DNA of 44,553 bases from the NCBI GenBank assembly GCA_964555935.1, contig CAZKUN010000047.1:1-44553 (forward strand), read 5' to 3'. The notes beneath the pieces were generated by a model. The model was not told the DNA's origin. It saw only the letters and a list, made by a program, of their open reading frames with translations, and searched no databases. Source of the DNA: CAZKUN01 sp964555935 (lineage in GTDB: Bacteria > Armatimonadota > Zipacnadia > Zipacnadales > VGFC01). Below are positions 25,502 to 33,780 of this stretch, piece by piece; positions within the stretch are counted from its first letter, which is position 1; every line of letters starts with the position of its first letter. A program made the position numbers and the translations under genes.

Positions 25502-25727
25502 ACGCCTTCTCTCGCACGATACCGGATGCTCCGTATTTCACGCCAATCCCGCCCGCGCCGCCTACTCGATGAACGACTCGCGGATCGGTTCAGCGACGAA
25601 CCGAGCGTCAGGCGTCGCTGCGTCGCGGCAGGTCAACATGTTCCGAGATTCGCTGGCCCATGACTCGACCCCTGCCACGGACAGGGCCTGTATCCCAGTC
25701 TCAGGGTTGCTGGAGTGATGAAGTTAT

Positions 25728-25758
25728 TGTCTTGTGTAGGAGGGGTTTCAACCCCGAC
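25728..25758 (+). repeat. REP-like repeat, copy 3 (forward arm of doublet)
   Basis: Contains the 23-base REP-like unit (25736-25758) preceded by TGTCTTGT. All 31 bases are perfectly complementary to 25789-25819, with a 30-base spacer between the arms. Confidence 0.9.
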
Positions 25759-25788
25759 GCCGTGGCTGTGCGCCGGGACGAACGGACT

Positions 25789-25819
25789 GTCGGGGTTGAA
25801 ACCCCTCCTACACAAGACA
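25789..25819 (-). repeat. REP-like repeat, copy 4 (inverted arm of doublet)
   Basis: Exact reverse complement of 25728-25758. The two arms could form a 31-bp stem with a 30-nt loop in RNA or a cruciform in DNA, while each arm alone also has the small GGGGTT/AACCCC palindrome. This is the classic layout of a REP doublet (BIME-like unit). Confidence 0.9.
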
Positions 25820-25945
25820 GCAGCGTGCTCCCTCAACTCGCCGATCAGACGCCGGCTCTGAGACTTCGATACAGGCTCAACCCCTGCCACGGACGGAGGA
25901 GGGTCACGCGACGGGGCGAAGGGGAGTAGCCTTCAGGAGGACGCT

Positions 25946-28039
25946 ATGATCGGTCTGATGCTCGCTGCCACATCTGCCCTGGCCGCGCCCCCGGCTGCCC
26001 CGACCTATCAGGAGCTGATGGACCCCGCCGTCTTCCCCGAGCCGCAGCGGGGAATGGTCGTGGAATCGGTCGACCGGCGGCCCGAGGGGATCCGTGTCCT
26101 CACCACCGGGGCCGACATTCGCATTCTGCTCGCCACGGGCGAGGTTCGGTTGAGCCAGCGCATCGGCCATCGCCGCGAGTTGGTCGCGCTGAAGACCGAC
26201 ACGCCGTGGACCGGAGTGAGGGTCACCCACTCCGGCGCCGGCTTCGCTCGAATCACCGTTGAGAAGCCCTCGCTGACCATCCGCGTCAACGGTGATTCCC
26301 TCTTGATGCTTCACGCCCACGAGCCGGTCTCAGCTCGCGTCGAGAGTCGGATCGAGCCGGCCTGGGAATCGTCGCACGAGGTCCACCACCTCATCGCTGA
26401 TGAGTGGGGCGCTTTCGGGATCTACTGCTCTGACACGTCCATCGACGACGGGTACGACCCCTATGGAGATAGCGTCGCGTTCTATCCGTTGCCGGCCGAT
26501 GAGGTGCTTTGGCTCGCGGTTTGCCCGCCCAAGGAATACGACTGGGACCGCAGCTTCACTGACAACGTCGTCTGGCACTGGTCGAACGTGCTCGGTTACC
26601 CGCCTGACGATGCGCTGCAGTCCTGGCAGGAGCACGGCAACACGGTTCTGCTCCAGTCTGAGGTCATGCTCTGGAAGGACTGGAATCTCGACTTCGTGCC
26701 GAGGCTCGGGGATGCCGAATTCGCCCGCGTGCGCCAGACGATCCGTGATCTCGGCATGCGTTTCATCGTCTACACGAGCCCCTACTACTTCATCAAGGGC
26801 ACGCCCAACGAAGGTCAGGCGATGAACAGCTTCGAGAACTTCACCACCTGGCCGCCGGGCGACGCGAGCGGGCGGAACATGGAGTTGTTCATGTCGGCGA
26901 TCGAGCGCGTCATGGAGCAGCACAAGCCCGACGGTCTCTACTTCGATGGCCAGTACACGGCCAATCCCGCCGCGCTCTACGCTCTCGCCAGACGGACTCG
27001 CAAGCTCATCGGCGAGGACGGAATCCTCGAATGGCACTCGACGGGGGCCTTGGGAAGCCGCGACTGCTACCTCCCTCAGGCCGACGCGTATGTCGACTTC
27101 ATCCTCCGGGGCGAGGGCCGCGGCGGGCGCTATGACGATGATGACTACCTCCGCTACTTCGTCTCCGGCTACAACATCCATAACTCCATCGGCGTGCTCT
27201 GCAACAACTCCGCCGAGGGGCGCCCGACCTTAGACCAGTGCGAGCGTCTGCTGGGCGTCAACGGGCGCTACCACACCATCGGCGGCTGGGTCAATCGCCC
27301 GGAGATCATGGAGATCATCAACGGGTCCTACAAGCCGCGCCTCAACGCCGACCTCCGCCGCCATGTCGACGCGGGCTGTGACGCGCGGCAGATCGAGGTC
27401 GCGGCCAAGGTCCGGGAGGTCCGGAGCGAGATGCTCGCCCTGGCATCTCCCCCCGAGTGGGATGCTCCGGTCATGTCCCTCGAATTCGACCGGATCCCCG
27501 ATGGCGAGCGGCTCATCTCGCCTGCCAACGCTGATCCCTTCGCCATCGCTGATGGGGTGCTCCGCGTCTCGGGCAAGCCCCACACCCACGCCTACATCCG
27601 CGCGCCGCTCGCCGGCAAGGTCTCCGGGTTTGAGGCGCGCCTGAGGCTCGGCACTGATGTTGGACAGTCGTGGGGGCCAGGCGTCTGCATTGAGGTGGGG
27701 GAGCGCTCGCGCGTTCGCCTCGGGCTTCGTAGCAAGGGCGAAGCTCAGCTCGACGTGCTTGGCGGGCAGCACGTCCTCGGCCGCCACAAGACCCACCTTC
27801 CGGGCGAGTGGACCCACCTGCGCGCGCGGTGGTCCAAGCGGCTCGGCGTGGTCGAGATCAGCGAGGACGGGCAGGTCTGGCAGCGCCTGCGGACGTTTGA
27901 GCACGGCGGGGCGCTCAACGCAGACGCGGTCGTCGTCATGTTTGGCAAGGTACCTTATGGCGGCGATCCCATCGACCACAGCACCGAGGGCGAAGACGGC
28001 ACTTCGGAAATCGACTGGATACGAGTCTACGGAGAATGA
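25946..28039 (+). CDS. Secreted glycoside-hydrolase-like protein with C-terminal ConA-like domain
   Basis: 697 residues with signal peptide MIGLMLAATSALAAPPA and RBS AGGAGG 5 bases before the ATG. Residues ~35-215 form a beta-sandwich (DRRPEGIRVLTTGADIRI, HVHHL-like loops, LWLAVCPPKEYDWD). A TIM-barrel-like part follows (GMRFIVYTSPYYFIKG, DGLYFDGQYTANPAAL, 'DAYVDFILRGEGRGGRYDDD' in pieces); the D in YFDGQY is a candidate catalytic residue, as in GH-A/GH-D-like barrels. From ~510 a concanavalin-like jelly roll (DGVLRVSGKPHTHAYIRAP, GEWTHLRARWSKR, ISEDGQVWQRL, IDWIRVYGE) resembles LamG/DUF1080-type modules. It probably binds and hydrolyses a polysaccharide outside the cell; no named family is certain. 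Its stop overlaps the ATG of the heparinase-like gene (ATGA). Confidence 0.75.
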   Translation: MIGLMLAATSALAAPPAAPTYQELMDPAVFPEPQRGMVVESVDRRPEGIRVLTTGADIRILLATGEVRLSQRIGHRRELVALKTDTPWTGVRVTHSGAGFARITVEKPSLTIRVNGDSLLMLHAHEPVSARVESRIEPAWESSHEVHHLIADEWGAFGIYCSDTSIDDGYDPYGDSVAFYPLPADEVLWLAVCPPKEYDWDRSFTDNVVWHWSNVLGYPPDDALQSWQEHGNTVLLQSEVMLWKDWNLDFVPRLGDAEFARVRQTIRDLGMRFIVYTSPYYFIKGTPNEGQAMNSFENFTTWPPGDASGRNMELFMSAIERVMEQHKPDGLYFDGQYTANPAALYALARRTRKLIGEDGILEWHSTGALGSRDCYLPQADAYVDFILRGEGRGGRYDDDDYLRYFVSGYNIHNSIGVLCNNSAEGRPTLDQCERLLGVNGRYHTIGGWVNRPEIMEIINGSYKPRLNADLRRHVDAGCDARQIEVAAKVREVRSEMLALASPPEWDAPVMSLEFDRIPDGERLISPANADPFAIADGVLRVSGKPHTHAYIRAPLAGKVSGFEARLRLGTDVGQSWGPGVCIEVGERSRVRLGLRSKGEAQLDVLGGQHVLGRHKTHLPGEWTHLRARWSKRLGVVEISEDGQVWQRLRTFEHGGALNADAVVVMFGKVPYGGDPIDHSTEGEDGTSEIDWIRVYGE

Positions 28040-30555
28040 GAGTGATCGGGACAATGCTGATGCTCTTGGTGTCAGACGCGGTATTGGCTGACGGATGGAC
28101 CCACCCGGCGGGGTTTCTCGACCGCACGGCCGTGGAGGAGATCGCTCACAAACGCGAGACCCAGGAGTGGGCCGCTCGGCAACTAGCCAGCCTCGATGCG
28201 GGCGCTCAGCTCTGGCTCGAGTTGTCCACGGAGCGTCTCGAAGCGCTCATGCCGACGAAGCGGGCCGGAGTCTACTGGCTCATGACGTGTCCTGAGTGCC
28301 GCGGGCGCCTGCCGTTCGACCCCCTCAACAACGTGTCAGTCCAATGCGGCCGCTGCGACGAGGATCATCTCCTCACCGAACAGTCGATTGCCGCGGCGCC
28401 GAGCGCCCCCTACGGTGGCACGCTTTATGATGGCTGGGCGTGCTCCTTCATCCTCCAGAGTTCCGGCGCCGCCAAGCGCCTCGCGCTCCTCCATGCCCTC
28501 GGCGCGGACCGCTCCTACGCGGAGCGCGCCGCCGAGATCCTCCGCCTCTTCGCCGAGCGGACCAGAGGCCTGCCCGTCGAAGGGTCCACCTCATTCCCCG
28601 TGATCTGGACCTACGCCTACGAAGGGGACTGCTCCACGCTCACGCCCCTCGTCACGGCATACGAACTCCTGCGCGGGGTCGATGGTCTATTCTCGCCTGA
28701 GGAGCACCGCGCGATCCAGCAGGACCTTCTCAAGCACTGGGTCGACTCAGTCTTTCGCATCGAGGAAGACCACAGCCAACGCCATAACAACACCTACCGC
28801 TATCTCTTCACTGTGGCGCTGGTCGGCTGCGCCATCGAGGATGCTGACTATGTGGACTGGGCGTATGGTCAGCGAGCGTACTCCATCACCGCACGCCCCG
28901 AGCACCGCAGCCTCGCCTGGCTCGGCGCGAACAACCACCTCGATGACGGCGCCTTCTGGGGGCTCTGTAGCGCCTACCACCTTTACGCCCTCGGGCCCCA
29001 TTGCCAGGCGATCCTGCTCGGCTCTAAGTTGAGCCGCCAGATGCCAGATCTCTTCCCGCCTGAACTCTATGACGAGATGGATCCATCGAATCCGAGCGGG
29101 CAAACCGCGCGCCGCGCGATTAAGTGGTTCACCTCTCAGGCGCTCCCCGACCTGACGATGGCTCCGTTCGGCGACATGGGCGGGCGGGTCAGCCTGGCGA
29201 CCTACGCCCTCACCGCCGAGATCGGCTACCGGTTCCTGGGCGCTGAGGAGGTCGGTCGCTACCCGAGTCTCACTGAAGGAACTCGCAGCATGACCGGCGT
29301 GCTCTATGGGGCCGACACCATTGAGCCGAAGCCGTTCTCCCACCCGTCAGCCTTCCTATCCAGCGGTTACGTCGCCCTGCGGCGGGTTGCCGGAGACAAC
29401 CACCTCTACGCGGGCCTGAATGCCCTCGTGCCCGGTAGCGGGCACTCTCACGGCGACCGCCTGAACCTCATCACCTACTCCCGAGACCGCCTGCTCGCCG
29501 GGGAGAAGCGCACTCTCTACACCGACGTGGAGCAGCGCGCTTACAGCGGCGCGTCCTACGGCCACAATACGGTCACGGTCGACGAGACGTCCCAGGAACA
29601 TGGCAACTACCTGACCGGCGACCGCATCCCGAGCATTGCCACCTTCGTCGACCTCCCAGCCCTCCAAGTCGCCGAAGCTCGCGGCGATGGGGTCTACCCG
29701 CAGACCGCAACTTACGGGCGCTTGCTCTGCCAGTTCGACGAGTACTTGCTCGACATCTTCCGCGTGGAGGGGGGAGAGACTCACGACTGGTTCCATCACG
29801 GGATTGGCGAGGCTCCCGATGCCTCGCTCGTGATGGAGTCGCTGGATGGGTTCGAGCCCGCGCTATACGTGATGCGAGGTGGGAGCGACTATCAGACCGC
29901 GACGACGAGCGACCCGTTTTCCGTCACCTGGCGGATCCCCGCCGCCGAGAAAGCCGACCTCCCCGGTCGTCGTCGCGATGTCTTCTCACGCGTCATGATG
30001 GCCGCCCAGCCGAATCAGACCGTCAACGTCCTCAGCACGTACCCCGATCCCGCGCCGCACAGCCTCATGGTGCGCCATGCCGGTCCGTCCAGTCTGTTCG
30101 TCGCGGTTCACGAGGCCTACCACGAAAGCCCGATAGCCGTCTCCATCCACGAGCTTGCGGTTGACGGCGGTCGCGCATACCGGATCGACCACGCCGACGG
30201 CTCGATGCGCATCGTCATCATCGGCGCGGGATCCGGCAGCGGCCTGTCCTTCGATGGGCAGCTCGCGACTGCGCACCTCGGCCCCGACCATCGCGTCGTC
30301 GGGCTGGGCATGGTGCGCGGCAGGGTTTTCGAGTGCAAGGGGTTGCGACTCGCGGCCGACTCGGAGGCGTGTCTCTCGGTGACCTTCGACGCCGGCGAGC
30401 CACAGGTCGTCTCTTCACCCCCCATTGCGTACCACACCGTCGAGGGTGAACCCGTCTACGCTGAGCGCACCGACGTCACGGTCGAACTCTCTGTTCCCGC
30501 CGTGCTTTCGCCATCCGGCGCGGCCCTATCCGTCGAAGCTCTCGTCGTGCCCTAA
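28036..30555 (+). CDS. Secreted heparinase II/III-family polysaccharide lyase-like protein
   Basis: 839 residues with signal MRVIGTMLMLLVSDAVLADG. A small zinc-ribbon-like motif (C85-x2-C88 ... C104-x2-C107) precedes a long alpha/alpha-toroid (GWACSFILQSSGAAKRLALL, HRSLAWLGANNHLDDG with Asn-Asn-His near the expected active site). The C-terminal beta-sandwich has the family signature GSGHSHGDRLNLITY (467-481) and SYGHNTVTVDE (507-517), with His residues typical of heparinase II/III. Such enzymes eliminate uronic-acid-containing glycans (heparin/heparan, alginate, ulvan-like or exopolysaccharides). The substrate here is unknown, but a sulfated uronan would suit the neighbouring sulfatase and rhamnosidase. 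The ATG overlaps the previous stop, so the two secreted enzymes are made together. It converges with the agarase-like gene, 8 bases apart. Confidence 0.85.
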   Translation: MRVIGTMLMLLVSDAVLADGWTHPAGFLDRTAVEEIAHKRETQEWAARQLASLDAGAQLWLELSTERLEALMPTKRAGVYWLMTCPECRGRLPFDPLNNVSVQCGRCDEDHLLTEQSIAAAPSAPYGGTLYDGWACSFILQSSGAAKRLALLHALGADRSYAERAAEILRLFAERTRGLPVEGSTSFPVIWTYAYEGDCSTLTPLVTAYELLRGVDGLFSPEEHRAIQQDLLKHWVDSVFRIEEDHSQRHNNTYRYLFTVALVGCAIEDADYVDWAYGQRAYSITARPEHRSLAWLGANNHLDDGAFWGLCSAYHLYALGPHCQAILLGSKLSRQMPDLFPPELYDEMDPSNPSGQTARRAIKWFTSQALPDLTMAPFGDMGGRVSLATYALTAEIGYRFLGAEEVGRYPSLTEGTRSMTGVLYGADTIEPKPFSHPSAFLSSGYVALRRVAGDNHLYAGLNALVPGSGHSHGDRLNLITYSRDRLLAGEKRTLYTDVEQRAYSGASYGHNTVTVDETSQEHGNYLTGDRIPSIATFVDLPALQVAEARGDGVYPQTATYGRLLCQFDEYLLDIFRVEGGETHDWFHHGIGEAPDASLVMESLDGFEPALYVMRGGSDYQTATTSDPFSVTWRIPAAEKADLPGRRRDVFSRVMMAAQPNQTVNVLSTYPDPAPHSLMVRHAGPSSLFVAVHEAYHESPIAVSIHELAVDGGRAYRIDHADGSMRIVIIGAGSGSGLSFDGQLATAHLGPDHRVVGLGMVRGRVFECKGLRLAADSEACLSVTFDAGEPQVVSSPPIAYHTVEGEPVYAERTDVTVELSVPAVLSPSGAALSVEALVVP

Positions 30556-30563
30556 CGTAATCA

Positions 30564-32642
30564 TCACCTGGGATCGTTCCCGTAGTCTGCCCTGTACTCG
30601 TACATGTTGGTTCCCGCTTCCCTGATCGCCTCGACCGTCTCGACGTAGGGCGTGTCGCAGACGTCGATCAGTCCGACATGGTAGTTCTCATCGTCCCACG
30701 TCCGGCCGGTTGTGGGCTCATCGCGATACTTGAACCAGTGACAACCCACGAGGTTCGGATTCTCCAGCATGCCGTAGACGTAGCTCTTGTAGGCCTCTCC
30801 GCGCGCGGCCTGATCGGCGACCTCGACCAGCCCTGGGTGGAACATGCCTCGATCCAGCGCGCCGAAGTGGAACTCGCCGATGATCACGGGCACGTCGTGG
30901 CCTCCGGGCAAGGCGAAATCCGTGACGGAGCGCGTGTACATGTTATAGCTCACCACGTCGCAATGCTCCGCGGCCGCATCCGCCGCCAGCGGGTTCGCCC
31001 ATGCAAACCGACAGCCCAGGTAGAGCTGCTCGGGCGCGACGGCTCTGACGGCATCGCGGATCGTTCTGAAGTACGTCTGGGCCGTCTTCGCGTAGAAGGC
31101 CTCCAGGTCATCGCGAGCGCTGTCCACCTCCGGAGCCGTGTCAGCCTCCAGCATCGCCCGCCACGATTCGTGCTCCGTGCCCCACGCCTCGTTGAGCGCC
31201 TCGATCGACTCGTACTTCGCTCGAAGGTCCTCCAGGAACACGCGCTTGGCGCGTTGATCGGACGGCGAGCGAAGCGTCGCTATAGCCAGCGACGTGGTGT
31301 CGTTCCCCCAAGCTATCTCGTTGTCGACGAAATACCCGATGCACCACGGGTCGCCGGCGGTTGTCTCGGCTTGGGCAGCCATCTGCTCGTCGATCGCGGC
31401 GCGGAAACTCGGGTCGAAAACATCGCGGAACTTGCCCCAGTACCCTTCGCTCCCCTCGAGCAGCTTGCCCTGGAAGTGGATCGCGACGACGTATGGCATC
31501 TTTCGCTTCAGGTAGAGTCCCGGATCGGACCAGTTGGCGATGGTGTTCAACCCCCAACTAGGCAGTCGGCGGAGGATCACCTCGTCCATGCTGGCGCGGT
31601 TGTCCAGGCCGTACTTCCGGGCCATGTTCGCGCCGGTGAAGTCATAGATCTCCGGCCGACGGCCCGCGTAGTAGTTCAACAGGCACCCGCTCTCACCACG
31701 AAAGGTGTTGAGCGGGTCGTCGGGCTCGGGCAACCAACTGAAGAAGTGCTCACGCTCCTCGATCGGCGTGTGATCGCCCCACGCCCCGACACAATCCACT
31801 CCGTGACTGACGAAGAGTTTCCCCAGGGGATCGACCAGCCACCACTTCCCCTCGTGCTTCTCCGCCCGGAAGAAACCCGTGGCCTCCAGCGTCGGTCCAT
31901 CCTCCCAGCCGCCGAACTCGTCCCAGTTATCGGGCCTTGGTCGGGCGGCGAGTTCCTGCCTCTCGGCTTCGAGCGCGCCCTGCATCTGGACCACGCTGTG
32001 GGTCTTGCCGGGCCAGTCGATGTGCCTGTACTGGCCGAACTCGTCGATCATGGGGAAGAAGCTGTCGATCGAGGCGATCGGCGACGCGTAGGTGCCGGCC
32101 GCGTGGATGGGGCCGATGTCCAGCGAGTGGTCCTCGGTGGGCTCGGACAAGAAGACGACGATCTGCGTGACGTTCGCCGGGTCAAACGGTCGCTCGGCGC
32201 CCGACCCGCCGCCCGGAAACCCGCGCATGCCGAAGAGCTTCACTGGCGTCCCGTCCCTATCGACCAGGGGGTGAAGCAGGCGCGCTCGTAGCGGAACGGT
32301 CTCGCCGGGCGGCACGCGTTCTATGACCTGCACGCAGTGATTTGCCCCATCCGCGCCGGGGTTGTCGACGCGCAGTCCCACATAGGCGGAAGCGGCGCTT
32401 TGGTTGGTGGCCTCAAGCGTGACGGCCTGGAACTCGGAGAGATCCCAGGTGCCGTCGGGCGGGAGCAGCGTGATGCTAGGCCATTTCCGGTCATGCCCGA
32501 ATTCAGTCCGGAGAGCGCCGTCGACGACCTGGACGCGCGTGCCATCCGTCTTGATGCTGGCGAGAATGCCGTCGCGCTCGAAGTCCACGAGCACTTCATC
32601 GCCCATCGCGATCGCCGCTATAAGAAGAACTACTACTTGCAT
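30564..32642 (-). CDS. Secreted GH50 beta-agarase-like glycoside hydrolase
   Basis: 692 residues with a Sec signal MQVVVLLIAAIAMGDE and AGAGAGG 5 bases before the ATG. Residues ~15-190 form a CBM-like beta-sandwich (LVDFERDGILASIKTDGTRV, WDLSEFQAVTLEATN). The catalytic barrel starts GFFRAEKHEGKWWLVDPLGK and LFVSHGVDCVG, the conserved opening of GH50 agarases. The candidate acid/base is E442 in YFVDNEIAWG and the nucleophile E590 in VIIGEFHFGA. GH50 enzymes cleave beta-1,4 linkages in agarose-type galactans; related proteins in soil bacteria act on other galactans, so the specificity is open. It is the last gene of a rhamnosidase / URO-D-like / sugar-acid dehydratase / GH50 operon, 22 bases after the dehydratase. 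Confidence 0.85.
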   Translation of the reverse strand: MQVVVLLIAAIAMGDEVLVDFERDGILASIKTDGTRVQVVDGALRTEFGHDRKWPSITLLPPDGTWDLSEFQAVTLEATNQSAASAYVGLRVDNPGADGANHCVQVIERVPPGETVPLRARLLHPLVDRDGTPVKLFGMRGFPGGGSGAERPFDPANVTQIVVFLSEPTEDHSLDIGPIHAAGTYASPIASIDSFFPMIDEFGQYRHIDWPGKTHSVVQMQGALEAERQELAARPRPDNWDEFGGWEDGPTLEATGFFRAEKHEGKWWLVDPLGKLFVSHGVDCVGAWGDHTPIEEREHFFSWLPEPDDPLNTFRGESGCLLNYYAGRRPEIYDFTGANMARKYGLDNRASMDEVILRRLPSWGLNTIANWSDPGLYLKRKMPYVVAIHFQGKLLEGSEGYWGKFRDVFDPSFRAAIDEQMAAQAETTAGDPWCIGYFVDNEIAWGNDTTSLAIATLRSPSDQRAKRVFLEDLRAKYESIEALNEAWGTEHESWRAMLEADTAPEVDSARDDLEAFYAKTAQTYFRTIRDAVRAVAPEQLYLGCRFAWANPLAADAAAEHCDVVSYNMYTRSVTDFALPGGHDVPVIIGEFHFGALDRGMFHPGLVEVADQAARGEAYKSYVYGMLENPNLVGCHWFKYRDEPTTGRTWDDENYHVGLIDVCDTPYVETVEAIREAGTNMYEYRADYGNDPR

Positions 32643-32664
32643 GGTGGCCTCTCTCCGTAGTCCA

Positions 32665-33780
32665 TCAGACAGGGCTCCAGAGCTCGCGGTGTGGAGCCAG
32701 CTTCTCCCAGTCGAACTCGACGCCGATCCCTGGGGCCTCGGGCGGCGTCACCATCCCATCGTGGACGGTCAACGGTCGGTGCGTGTACTGGTCGATCGCG
32801 AAGCTGTGCATCTCCATGTAGCCGCCGTTCGGCACTGCCGAGAGGAGGCTCACGTGGAGTTCCTGCATCCCATGGCTGCTCGCCGGCAGGCCCCGCTCCT
32901 CGGCCATTCGCGCCACTTGCATCCAGCCCGTGATCCCGCCGACGTTGGAGGCATCCGGCTGCGGGTAAGCCAGCGCTCCGGTGTCAAACGCCAGGCCGAA
33001 CTCCGGCAGCGTGTGCAGATTCTCCCCCATCGCCAGCGGGATGGGGCATGCCTGGCCGACCTCTGCGAACGCCTCGAAATCGTCCGGCGGCACGGGTTCC
33101 TCGAGCCACAGCGGGTCGACCTCTGCAAGCGCGTTGGATGCCTCGATGGCCGTTTGCGCGTCCCACTTCATGTTCGCGTCGACCATGAACTCCGTCTCGG
33201 GACCGATCAAGCCTCTCACCGCGCGCGCCCGGGCCATGTCCTCGGCGATTGTGTCCCGACCGATCTTGATCTTGATGCCGGTATGGCCCCGATCAAGTTC
33301 GCCGCTGATGGCATCCAGATGCCGATCGAGCGGGTAATGTAGATCGATCAGCCCCGCGTATGTCCTGACCGGCTTCCCCTCGCCTCCCAGCAACTCCCAA
33401 AGAGGCTGCTCCGCTCGCCGGGCCATCAGATCCCACAGCGCGATGTCGACCGCCGACACCGCGAAGCCCGCGATCCCGCCGCGGCCGACGTAGTGGATGT
33501 GCCAGTTCATGAACTCCCACAGCTCGGCGATCTCGCTCGCCGGCCTCCCAACGAGCGCCGGCGCGAGGTCGTGGGTGATCACCTGGTGGATAGCTCGCCC
33601 GCCCCTCCCACCCGTGTAAGTGTAGCCGACGCCGAGGGCGCCATCGATGCACCGGACCTTGGCGATGATCAGCTCGAAGTGCGTGTGTTCGCCATGCCGC
33701 GCGTCAAACAGCGGCTCTGCGAGCGGCACGCGGTAGTGCTGTGCCGACACCTCGGTGATTGCTCGCACATCGGTCGTCAA
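32665..33780 (-). CDS. Enolase-superfamily sugar-acid dehydratase (mandelate racemase/muconate lactonizing enzyme family)
   Basis: 371 residues, cytoplasmic. All mandelate-racemase-subgroup catalytic residues are visible: K170-x-K172 in GIKIKIGRD; metal ligands D201 in MVDANMKW, E227 in LWLEEPV and E253 in LAMGENLH; and the D276/H303 dyad in YPQPDASNVGG and ASSHGMQELH. This set fits acid-sugar dehydratases such as L-rhamnonate, D-galactonate or L-fuconate dehydratase, which turn an aldonate into a 2-keto-3-deoxy acid. The alpha-L-rhamnosidase and galactanase-like genes in the same operon make L-rhamnonate or galactonate the best guesses. The start is TTG at 33780, overlapping the upstream stop (TTGA), with GGGAG 8 bases before. 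The dehydrogenase and aldolase steps are not adjacent. Confidence 0.9.
   Translation of the reverse strand: MTTDVRAITEVSAQHYRVPLAEPLFDARHGEHTHFELIIAKVRCIDGALGVGYTYTGGRGGRAIHQVITHDLAPALVGRPASEIAELWEFMNWHIHYVGRGGIAGFAVSAVDIALWDLMARRAEQPLWELLGGEGKPVRTYAGLIDLHYPLDRHLDAISGELDRGHTGIKIKIGRDTIAEDMARARAVRGLIGPETEFMVDANMKWDAQTAIEASNALAEVDPLWLEEPVPPDDFEAFAEVGQACPIPLAMGENLHTLPEFGLAFDTGALAYPQPDASNVGGITGWMQVARMAEERGLPASSHGMQELHVSLLSAVPNGGYMEMHSFAIDQYTHRPLTVHDGMVTPPEAPGIGVEFDWEKLAPHRELWSPV

Larger units (their letters stand above)
25668..25894. mobile_element. Possible MITE-like element with flanking direct repeats
   Basis: Two exact 15-base direct repeats (ACCCCTGCCACGGAC at 25668-25682 and 25880-25894) flank a 197-bp interval. 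Each is separated by 4 bases from one arm of an inverted repeat: 25687-25706 and 25856-25875, 17 of 20 positions paired. The interior carries the REP doublet. Symmetric spacing resembles a non-autonomous element with terminal inverted repeats and a target-site duplication. No transposase is present and 15 bp is long for a duplication, so this remains tentative. Confidence 0.4.
25502..25945. other. Long intergenic region with nested repeats, no gene
   Basis: A 444-base stretch without a supportable coding region. It holds a pair of inverted REP-like repeats, an outer imperfect inverted repeat and flanking 15-bp direct repeats (see separate entries). The last bases carry the strong RBS AGGAGG (25935-25940), 5 bases before the next gene's ATG. 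The promoter of the downstream secreted-enzyme pair should lie in the final ~50 bases, but no convincing -35/-10 pair was seen. Confidence 0.7.

Noticed and set aside
25728..25819. CRISPR array
   Set aside because: Only two inverted copies with one 30-base spacer, and the other copies lie at gene ends in the forward orientation; no cas genes.
25502..25945. Small peptides on either strand in the long intergenic region
   Set aside because: All short frames run through the repeats, lack ribosome sites and resemble nothing known.
30678..32291. Long plus-strand open frame antisense to the GH50-like gene
   Set aside because: Composition is that of a reverse-complement shadow of a G+C-rich gene: no family motifs, no ribosome site, full overlap with a well-supported gene.
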